Of a DNA stretch of 64,000 nucleotides, positions 9,390-16,940 are shown piece after piece. Numbering within the stretch: the stretch's first letter is position 1; each line of letters opens with the position of its first letter. The DNA is from Bacillota bacterium (GTDB lineage Bacteria > Bacillota > Clostridia > Lachnospirales > Lachnospiraceae). Under the pieces are notes generated by a model. It made no database searches and was not told where the DNA came from. It worked only from the letters and a program-made list of their open reading frames with translations. The translations under genes and the position numbers were made by a program. The stretch spans positions 165,803 to 229,802 of the forward strand of contig JAFAFU010000074.1 of NCBI GenBank assembly GCA_023423335.1. Direction: 5' to 3'.

Positions 9390-10295
9390 CTAGTTATAAT
9401 AAAAGGTTTTCCTCGTAATCAAGGCTCCCACCACCAGGAGTATCACGCACACAATTACCGTGCTTAACATACTCATCGCAGTACTAAGACCATAATCATA
9501 GGTGGTGAAGGCCGCTGAATATGCCATGTCAACCACCTCACTGTTGACAAAGGAATCGACAATGGTATAAACCACATTGGTGAGAATCAACGGGGATACC
9601 ATCGGGAAGGTAATTTTCCAGAAGGTCTCATAGCCCGTTGCCCCCTCGATCTTTGACACCTCATACAGAGACGGGGACACAGACTGAAGGGCCGCAATAA
9701 AAATAATGATTTGTACGCTGGAAGCCCTGACAATCTCAAACATTCTGCCAACCAGCCCGACGATATAGCCCGCCGTCTTAACCGGCAGCCCAAGCTCTAA
9801 GAACAGCCCCATGAAGTAATCTACGTTCAGCCCCGAGGGCGGCGCCAGATCCGCTATCATTGCTCCGCCGCCGCCCTGAATATTTTCCGTTGCCAGCTGC
9901 AGTGTCTCCAAAACCGCTCCGGAACCAAGCAAAATCGGAAGAAAGAAAATTGCCCGGATAAGCGCCCTCCCCTTGAACTTCGTATTCAGAAGTATTGCGA
10001 TAAACAGACTGAAGAATATGATAAAGGGCACATCAATCAACATATTCCGGATCGAGGATACCAGCACCTGATTAAACTGCGCATGCTCAAACAAAGCGTT
10101 ACGATAATTATCCAAGCCGATAAATTTAGCGACATAGCCGCCGGTTTCCGCAATGGTGATCTTACTGAAGGAAAATCTGGCGGTAAGAATCAGGCTTCTC
10201 AGGTAATATACCAGAAAGCCGATAAACCAGGGTGTGATAAATAACAAACCGACGATTGCCCTCTTGCGTCTCAGTGTCATTGTGTTCTTCCTCAT
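9390..10295 (-). CDS. Sugar ABC transporter permease, MalF/LacF-like (CUT1)
   Basis: This 301-residue protein has about six transmembrane segments and the EAA-type loop LYEVSKIEGATGYETFWKIT. Its ATG overlaps the stop of the DUF5696-like gene by four bases (ATGA), so the two are translationally coupled, which ties the accessory protein to this transporter. The ribosome site GGAGGG is nine bases upstream. It forms the permease heterodimer with 8385-9374. Confidence 0.9.
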   Translation of the reverse strand: MRKNTMTLRRKRAIVGLLFITPWFIGFLVYYLRSLILTARFSFSKITIAETGGYVAKFIGLDNYRNALFEHAQFNQVLVSSIRNMLIDVPFIIFFSLFIAILLNTKFKGRALIRAIFFLPILLGSGAVLETLQLATENIQGGGGAMIADLAPPSGLNVDYFMGLFLELGLPVKTAGYIVGLVGRMFEIVRASSVQIIIFIAALQSVSPSLYEVSKIEGATGYETFWKITFPMVSPLILTNVVYTIVDSFVNSEVVDMAYSAAFTTYDYGLSTAMSMLSTVIVCVILLVVGALITRKTFYYN

Positions 10296-12871
10296 TGCCC
10301 AACCCCCTCCAACGCATAGCCTCTTGCAGGAATTCTCACCCCGTCAGCGGTTACATCCGTCTGCGTATAGTTGATATAGATGACACTTCCGTTATCATAA
10401 GTAATCCGTTTTACCCCGGTCTGCAGACTGGTATGCCCGGTTATCGTACTGCCGGTTACATGCTTTAATACATCATTGGTCTTATGATAGATTTCCGCCG
10501 CATCCTCCAGCCAGATTTCATACTGGGTAGAATAAAGGTTGTTCAGCCCGGAGTACTTGATTTTACTGGAGTTCTCATAGGATAATGTAAAATGCGGGGA
10601 CATTCCGAATTCAATTCCTCTCAGGATGATGCTCTGTTTATCATAGCTGTCGCTTAAATTCACTGCCACCGTGCTATAATCAATACAGCCATGGATCACC
10701 ATCTGGTAGAACGGTACTTCTTCATCCACGATATAAAAGGGATTATGGCTGGCCGGAACATTCTCAAGATCCTTGGCATAAGCCCAGGAATAGGCATTGC
10801 CTCCGTTGATCATCAGATGGTCTGTCGCTTCTTCAATCCGTTTTAACTGGCTCAGGATGACCTGCTTGGACTGTTCCCTGTTGATGACATTGGTTCTTCT
10901 CTTGTCGGAAGCCACCATATCCCCCATATCTCTCAAGGATATACCGGAGATATCGATATCCTTGACCTCCTCCAGGAAATCGCCCACATGACGCACCAGG
11001 AATTTTGGTGACAGGACATTATACATTGATTCCATATAACCCAGGGATCCGACTCTTAAAAATGCCGGATTTACCCGCCCGAAGGCTACGGCATAGCCGT
11101 TATAGTATCTGGAGTTTTCCATTTTCCAGTTATAGTTATCTTCCGCATCAAAGGAAATCCTCTGGATTGCCACGTCACCATATAACCGGACGTCTTCCCC
11201 TGCCAGGGCCTTATTCAGCTTCTCCAGTCCTTTTTTACCGCCCAGCTCACGGTCCACCTTCATCCGGTTAAAGACCCCGTGATAATAACCGCCGTTGAAC
11301 CAGCCAAGATAATTAACCCGAAGATTGGATATCTGCCGTTCCCTGAAGGTATTAATGATTGTCTGTGCCTCATCAAAGGTGGTCATGGCATAAACGCCTA
11401 AATAGGATACTCCCAGCACACTCTCCTGGAGCTTTACTCCGCCGACGATATCCAGATAGAACGGAATGGAGGTCTGTTTTTCGTTGATCTTCAGAACTCC
11501 CCGTTCGATTAATTTGTTCCGGTAGTAATTCGCCATGCCGGAATAGCTGGCCTCCTCATGATTCAGGAAAGAATAGGCTACGGTCAGATGCAGCTTATAA
11601 ATATCCTTTTCCAGTACCGGAAGATCCGCAGCCATCCCCTCCGTGCCGAACATGGATACCTTCTCCGTCCCTCTTAGAACGAAGGAGGGGTATACATAAT
11701 TATAGCTGTTCACTCCTCCGGATACGGAAGCCATGATGTTAGCCAGGGTATCGCCGCCGGTGATCTCGGCAAATACCGCACTCTTCTCATGCTTTATTCC
11801 GAATACCGGAATTCTGATCTTCTCGATATCCTCCACTACGGTCGCAGACTGTGTGGTTTCATCCATTCCATAGACATATTGATTATATTTATCTGTTTTC
11901 TTTCCGTTGTTAAAATTGATCAGAGAGCCGGTCCCGTTCGGAACCAGTATATAGCCCTCTTCCGCCGCTCCGCCCGCTCCGAAATAGCAGAGGAAATCAA
12001 TATTCGCCAGCCTGCCGCTTCCTGTCTCCTCTATCTTCTCCGTCGGTATTGTTACCTCCAGGGTATCTCCCGCCAGCCGGTATTCCAGCGGTACCGTGAA
12101 GGTGGTACGCTCCGGTGCGTCACCACCGGCTGCCGCCGCTGCATCCTCATCAAAATCCGCCTGGGTATAACCGGCCTTTTCAATGAGCTTATTCCATTTT
12201 TGAAGCCCGATATCGTAGGCTTTGGCACCGGACGTCAGCTCCAGAAAGCCTTCAACGGTCTTGGATTCGATATAATTGCTGCGTATGGTCTTTGCTTCCT
12301 TCTCCGTCAGCCTGCTTAAGATTTTCTCCTGCAGCCGTTCCTCCGTGATTATGGGCGGCACAAGTCCGGTAGGGCTCTCCAGGTTGCCCAGCAGATAGAT
12401 GTAACGAATTCCGTTCTCAATCGCTTCCACGGTGAATTGTTCCCGTTCAATACTATAATCATAATTGTACATATTGATCATGGTCATGGACAGATCATAA
12501 TAGGTCAGCATGAACTGGGAATTCAAAGCTACCTTGTTTCTTCCGGCCGCAATGGTATCCAGGCTCCGGTCCACCGGATTGGAATAGGTACTCTCCCCGG
12601 AACGCTTATCATATACGGCAATCTCTGTGGTCTTCAAATTGGTATACAGCTTTAAGGTATCATTCTCCGCTGCCAGTACCATATGCTCTATCCTGGGATC
12701 ACTGTCCTTAAGGGAGGTAAATTCCCTTCCCTCTTCATAGCGGTAGACTGCCAGGTATTTCTTGTATTCCATGTAATTGAAGTAGTGAAGGAATAGATAA
12801 GCCACATACAAGATTAAGAGCAGGATTGCTGCCGGGAATAGGATATATCGCAGCTTTAATTTTTTCTTCAT
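10292..12871 (-). CDS. Large membrane-anchored DUF5696-like protein, possible GH-like barrel
   Basis: The 859-residue protein has an N-terminal signal anchor (LRYILFPAAILLLILYVAYLFL) and a large extracytoplasmic part. It resembles the DUF5696 family that accompanies CUT1 operons in Firmicutes; its function is unknown to me. The middle region (about 500-720) reads like a TIM barrel, with NLRVNYLGWFNGGYYHG, a DVAIQRISFD strand and SGISLRDMG. The end (about 790-859, ITYDNGSVIYINY then GVRIPARGYALEG) resembles the C-terminal beta-domain of glycosidases. I infer a surface sugar-processing or sensing role. It is coupled to the downstream permease by an ATGA overlap and follows the YIP1 gene by 16 bases. 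Confidence 0.75.
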   Translation of the reverse strand: MKKKLKLRYILFPAAILLLILYVAYLFLHYFNYMEYKKYLAVYRYEEGREFTSLKDSDPRIEHMVLAAENDTLKLYTNLKTTEIAVYDKRSGESTYSNPVDRSLDTIAAGRNKVALNSQFMLTYYDLSMTMINMYNYDYSIEREQFTVEAIENGIRYIYLLGNLESPTGLVPPIITEERLQEKILSRLTEKEAKTIRSNYIESKTVEGFLELTSGAKAYDIGLQKWNKLIEKAGYTQADFDEDAAAAAGGDAPERTTFTVPLEYRLAGDTLEVTIPTEKIEETGSGRLANIDFLCYFGAGGAAEEGYILVPNGTGSLINFNNGKKTDKYNQYVYGMDETTQSATVVEDIEKIRIPVFGIKHEKSAVFAEITGGDTLANIMASVSGGVNSYNYVYPSFVLRGTEKVSMFGTEGMAADLPVLEKDIYKLHLTVAYSFLNHEEASYSGMANYYRNKLIERGVLKINEKQTSIPFYLDIVGGVKLQESVLGVSYLGVYAMTTFDEAQTIINTFRERQISNLRVNYLGWFNGGYYHGVFNRMKVDRELGGKKGLEKLNKALAGEDVRLYGDVAIQRISFDAEDNYNWKMENSRYYNGYAVAFGRVNPAFLRVGSLGYMESMYNVLSPKFLVRHVGDFLEEVKDIDISGISLRDMGDMVASDKRRTNVINREQSKQVILSQLKRIEEATDHLMINGGNAYSWAYAKDLENVPASHNPFYIVDEEVPFYQMVIHGCIDYSTVAVNLSDSYDKQSIILRGIEFGMSPHFTLSYENSSKIKYSGLNNLYSTQYEIWLEDAAEIYHKTNDVLKHVTGSTITGHTSLQTGVKRITYDNGSVIYINYTQTDVTADGVRIPARGYALEGVGQ

Positions 12872-12887
12872 ATCCGGTCTCCTCCTC

Positions 12888-13511
12888 TTATGCCCTTAAC
12901 ACCAGCTCTGTATATGCGCTCCGCAGGAATAGATAAACCTGATTGATCAGGGAAAACAGCAGCATAATGATAAACAGGATGATCAGTAACGCAACAAAGG
13001 TAAGAAATAAGGTAAACAGGGTCTTACCAAATCCGAAATTATGTATGATCATAATGCCGACCAGCAGCAGCACCGCAAAAAACAAAATGGAAATCCCGAT
13101 CAACAGGCGGTATATCCCTTCCTCGTCTGCGGCGATAAACCAGGATATGATTGTCGCAGGAAGAAAGGTCAGTACCATGGGCAGCATGGAATAGCCTATG
13201 ACCGTAAGAATATCCTTAAATCTCCCCTCCCCCTCCAGCAGACAGGTAATGGACCAGTTTGCTGCGGAAAACAGAAGGACTGCCAAAAAGATACCGATGA
13301 TTTCCGACCGGCTGTCCACATACCGGGTATTAATCATATTCACCACAAACCCCGCATATTTTCTGTTCAGAGAGAAGGACAGGGCGAACAGAAAGACCAG
13401 CAGCAGGGCAACCGGCACGCTGCCCCTTCCTCTGTGCCTGACTTCATAAAATCCGTCAAAGGGATGGGTGATAACATAAAACGGATACAGCAGTTTTTCC
13501 TTCCTACTCAT
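12888..13511 (-). CDS. YIP1-family integral membrane protein
   Basis: The 207-residue protein has five or so hydrophobic helices and the YIP1-type beginning YPFYVITHPFDGFYEVRHRGRGSVPVA, with the central SWFI helix pair. Bacterial YIP1 proteins have no assigned role. Its start overlaps the NHL-protein stop by eight bases and the DUF5696-like gene follows at 16 bases, so the three are produced together. The conserved linkage suggests a membrane partner for the transporter or for the surface proteins. Confidence 0.8.
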   Translation of the reverse strand: MSRKEKLLYPFYVITHPFDGFYEVRHRGRGSVPVALLLVFLFALSFSLNRKYAGFVVNMINTRYVDSRSEIIGIFLAVLLFSAANWSITCLLEGEGRFKDILTVIGYSMLPMVLTFLPATIISWFIAADEEGIYRLLIGISILFFAVLLLVGIMIIHNFGFGKTLFTLFLTFVALLIILFIIMLLFSLINQVYLFLRSAYTELVLRA

Positions 13512-14979
13512 TATCGTATGCTCCCTTCCCTTTACGAATTCGGATTACCTTTCTGATGATAAGAGCAATGGTCAGCAAAGTGATGCCGGTCAGCACATAG
13601 CCCAGATTGCTTTTAAGCAGTTCATCCCGGTAGCGCTTGAAGGCGATGGAATAATAGTTTCTGTCCATTCCAAGCTTCAGGTATTTCATCGCCGCCTTAT
13701 TGTCTCCGGCCGCCAGATAGGCTTTTCCGATACCGACATAGGCCTGCTCAAAGTTGGAATCCAGGGCAAGCACCTGTTCCCAAAGTCCCACCGCTGCCGC
13801 CTCGTCTCCGTCATATCTGAGGGCTACCGCCTGATTGATCAGATTACCGTATTTTGTGGCCACAAAGCTCATAAGCTCACCGCGGACGGAATCTAACACC
13901 AGGATCTTATCCTCCTTTACTTCAATCGCGGCAGGCAGTCTGAAGGTTCCTTCCTGGGTCCCCATTCCGCCAAAAATATAGAGGAGATTTCCTTCATGGT
14001 CATAAGTAAAGATACGGCCCCGGATCATATCCAGGATGGAATAGATTCCGTTTCCCCGGTAGATCACGTCAACGATCCGGGAGGGTCCGGCATATTCCGT
14101 TCCTCTCCGGTAGTATAAATCGCCGCTGAGTATCCCTTCTCCTGCGCTGTTGTTATTATTCTTCTTAATAACATCCTGTCCCTTGGGATTTAATCTGCGG
14201 ATCGACTGCTTCGCATTAGGATCAACATTGGTTGCATAGATAAATCCATCCGGGGCAATATCCACGCCGGTAAATTCTGTGGGAATGAACTGTGCCTGCC
14301 GTTCTCTCTGGGCTTTTGTGGAAAGTCTTCTCCAAAACTTCTCGTAAGCACTGATCGTAACCTTGATGGTTCCCACAAAGCCGGTAAAATTCCCATCGGG
14401 ATCAAAGGCCAGAATGCCTTGTATCTTGCCCTTGGCGATCACATATATCCTTCCCGCGTAATCCACCGTTACTTTCAGAGGGGAGAAGTCAAAATCCGTC
14501 TCCAGAACCTCGGAGGTCGGATTACTGATAATCTTTAGTAAGGCTCCGTCCTGCTTCAATGCAACAACGCGTTTGTTTGCCGTATCTGCGATATACAGAT
14601 CATTCTCCGGAGTGACAAAGACCCCGCTGGGCTTGTTAAAGGCATCCGCTGTTCCGTTATTATCAAAGCCTTCCAGTATCCTGGGGTTCTTCATATCATC
14701 ATCCAGAATTACGATGCGGTTATTTCCCGTATCTGCAATATAGACCTGCCCGTCCTCTGCCACAAATACATCCAGGGGTTCGACCAACGCTCCGATCCCC
14801 ATATCCGTTCCGGACAGGTTGCCGTCCGGAATATAGGCAGCAGGAGTATAATAGATATCCCTCCAATAATCATAATTATAGGTCTGATACGGAACATTGG
14901 AATTCGCTGAGGCACTGAGGCTGTTTATCGTTAACAGAAGCAGGAGCATCGGTATCCATATTCGTTTTCTGCGTCTCAT
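13504..14979 (-). CDS. Secreted NHL beta-propeller protein with TPR and C-terminal membrane anchor
   Basis: The 491-residue product has a signal sequence (RRRKRIWIPMLLLLLTI), then NHL repeats of the form PLDVFVAEDGQVYIADTGNNRI and PSGVFVTPENDLYIADTANKRV (about 70-370). A TPR-like pair follows (about 390-445, AAAVGLWEQVLALDSNFEQAYVG and AYLAAGDNKAAMKYL), then a C-terminal helix (about 455-475) and basic tail. The propeller should face outside. I chose ATG 14979 because GGGGGG lies just upstream; GTG 15000 is possible. It follows the second permease gene by 78 bases. Binding of carbohydrate or protein partners is inferred; no catalytic motif is visible. Confidence 0.78.
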   Translation of the reverse strand: MRRRKRIWIPMLLLLLTINSLSASANSNVPYQTYNYDYWRDIYYTPAAYIPDGNLSGTDMGIGALVEPLDVFVAEDGQVYIADTGNNRIVILDDDMKNPRILEGFDNNGTADAFNKPSGVFVTPENDLYIADTANKRVVALKQDGALLKIISNPTSEVLETDFDFSPLKVTVDYAGRIYVIAKGKIQGILAFDPDGNFTGFVGTIKVTISAYEKFWRRLSTKAQRERQAQFIPTEFTGVDIAPDGFIYATNVDPNAKQSIRRLNPKGQDVIKKNNNNSAGEGILSGDLYYRRGTEYAGPSRIVDVIYRGNGIYSILDMIRGRIFTYDHEGNLLYIFGGMGTQEGTFRLPAAIEVKEDKILVLDSVRGELMSFVATKYGNLINQAVALRYDGDEAAAVGLWEQVLALDSNFEQAYVGIGKAYLAAGDNKAAMKYLKLGMDRNYYSIAFKRYRDELLKSNLGYVLTGITLLTIALIIRKVIRIRKGKGAYDNE

Positions 14980-15057
14980 TCCCATCCCCCCATCATACAC
15001 ATCTTAGTAACCGGATGAATAACGTCCTTTGTTATTCTATAAGAATAGTGCCCTTTA

Positions 15058-15948
15058 CTATTCTTTAAGTCCAGACGTCGTCATGGTTTCAATAATACTG
15101 CTCTGGCAGATAATAAAGAAAGTGATCGGTACCGCCGCTATGATCAAAGTAACCACATTCGCCGCACCCTGTCTTGCCGGCCCTCCATTTACGATCTGGT
15201 TCAGGGCATATTGCAGAGGCTTAAGCTCTTCATCCCGGAGGAAGGTACTGCCCGTGTTCCCCCACATGCTTTGGAACTGCAGCACTGCCAGCGTCAGCCA
15301 GGCGGGCTTCACATTCGGCATAATGATGATCCAAAAGATTTTATATTCACCGGCTCCGTCGAGCCTTGCCGATTCAATCAGCGAGTCCGGAATCTGTTCC
15401 ATGAACTGCTTCATCAGGTATAGGCCAAGGCCGTAAGCAAAGGCTGGAAGCATAACTGCAAAATAAGTGTTGTTGATCCCCAGCTTCGAGATAATAAGGT
15501 AATTTGGTATCTGCGTAACCTGCCAGGAGAACATCAGGGACAGAATTACCATGCTAAATAACAGCCTCTTACCCGGGAAATCATGCTTTGCCAGGGGGTA
15601 TGCCGCCAGGGATGCCAGCAGCACATGGCCTAAGGTTCCGCCGCCGGTAATGATGATGGTATTGAATATGTATCTTGCCAAAGGCACCCAGGAGTTTGAC
15701 ATCAGGATGAGCAAATCGTAGAAGTTATCCATACTGGGGTTCCTTACAAAAATCGTCGGCGGATACCGGAAGGCTTCATCCAAAGGCTTAAACGCGTTAT
15801 TTGCAATCATGACCAGCGGCAAAGCCATAAATACGGCACATACTCCCATAAAGATGAATAGGGTGATATTGCCCGCCATAGACCGGTTCAGGTTCTTATG
15901 CCTTCTTCTGAACAGCTTCCTTCCGGGCTTCCTATCGTCTCTTGCCAT
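15058..15948 (-). CDS. Sugar ABC transporter permease, MalG-like (second CUT1 system)
   Basis: The 296-residue permease has about six helices and the EAA loop LIESARLDGAGEYKIFWIIIMPNVKPA. The start at 15948 has GGAGG six bases upstream; a longer frame to 15969 has none. It pairs with 15987-16916, and the fused binding protein 16941-19898 supplies the ligand. Two CUT1 permease pairs in one operon suggest two oligosaccharide ranges, or one transporter and one sensing complex. Confidence 0.9.
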   Translation of the reverse strand: MARDDRKPGRKLFRRRHKNLNRSMAGNITLFIFMGVCAVFMALPLVMIANNAFKPLDEAFRYPPTIFVRNPSMDNFYDLLILMSNSWVPLARYIFNTIIITGGGTLGHVLLASLAAYPLAKHDFPGKRLLFSMVILSLMFSWQVTQIPNYLIISKLGINNTYFAVMLPAFAYGLGLYLMKQFMEQIPDSLIESARLDGAGEYKIFWIIIMPNVKPAWLTLAVLQFQSMWGNTGSTFLRDEELKPLQYALNQIVNGGPARQGAANVVTLIIAAVPITFFIICQSSIIETMTTSGLKE

Positions 15949-15986
15949 ACAAATCCTCCATTCTGACAAAATACCGCGAATTCACA

Positions 15987-16916
15987 CTAATTACCTACCT
16001 TTCTGATAATCCTCTGGATCAGCTTGTTCGTGCCGATCATCAAAAGGAACAGCAGAGCCGCAATTGCAGAGGCATAACCCATCTCAAACCGGATGGAGCC
16101 ATAATCGAGCAGGTGGGTGACTATGGTGGTTCCTGCATTGTTCACACTGGGATTCCCGGCCAGATTGATAGAGATATCTGCCACGGCAAAGGACTGGGTA
16201 ATCTGCATCACCGCACCGAACATCAGCTGGGGCTTCATGGAGGGCAGCGTCACGTACCACAATTCCTGCCAGCGGTTTTTAATTCCATCCACAGCCGCAG
16301 CTTCATACAAGGTCCGGTCTATGGTTTGAAGACCGGCGATAAAGGTAAGAAATCCGGTCCCCAGACTGAGCCATAGCTGTACCACAATCAGGAAGGGCAA
16401 TACATATTTCTCTGTCTTCATCCATACAATGGCCGTATTGATCCAGTCATACTTAAGCAGAAAGCCGTTCAGGTAACCATACCGATCACCCTTGAAGAAC
16501 AGGTTCCAGACCAGATATGCGTTGCCGGATATGGACGGGGCATAGAACAGCAATGTCAGAAAAGCCCGGAGCTTACCCCTGAATTCATTGATAATCCAGG
16601 CAAAGAGAAGACACATAATATAGCTGATGGGCCCTGTAATTACAGCAAATATTAAGGTGTTCGTTATGGCTTTCTTAAAAACCACATCATCCAGGAACAG
16701 TCTCACATAATTATCCCAGCCGATGAACTCCGGCAGCTCCAGTACGTTAAAGCTGGTAAAGCTGAAGAATATGGAGGTAATCACAGGCAATACCGTAAAC
16801 AGGAAGAAAAGAATAAAGTAAGGTGCCAGCATGACATACGATGCCCTGCTTCTTCTGATCCTGTTCCGGAGGGACCATTCATTTCTTAAGTTCGAATTCT
16901 CCTGCAGCTTTTTCAT
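15987..16916 (-). CDS. Sugar ABC transporter permease, MalF-like (second CUT1 system)
   Basis: The 309-residue permease shows six predicted helices and the loop LYEAAAVDGIKNRWQELWYVTLPSMKPQ. AGGGAG is seven bases from the ATG. It follows the large binding protein by 24 bases and precedes its MalG partner by 38 bases. No ATPase gene is adjacent. Confidence 0.9.
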   Translation of the reverse strand: MKKLQENSNLRNEWSLRNRIRRSRASYVMLAPYFILFFLFTVLPVITSIFFSFTSFNVLELPEFIGWDNYVRLFLDDVVFKKAITNTLIFAVITGPISYIMCLLFAWIINEFRGKLRAFLTLLFYAPSISGNAYLVWNLFFKGDRYGYLNGFLLKYDWINTAIVWMKTEKYVLPFLIVVQLWLSLGTGFLTFIAGLQTIDRTLYEAAAVDGIKNRWQELWYVTLPSMKPQLMFGAVMQITQSFAVADISINLAGNPSVNNAGTTIVTHLLDYGSIRFEMGYASAIAALLFLLMIGTNKLIQRIIRKVGN

Positions 16917-16940
16917 ATGACATCTCCCTAATCATTCTAA

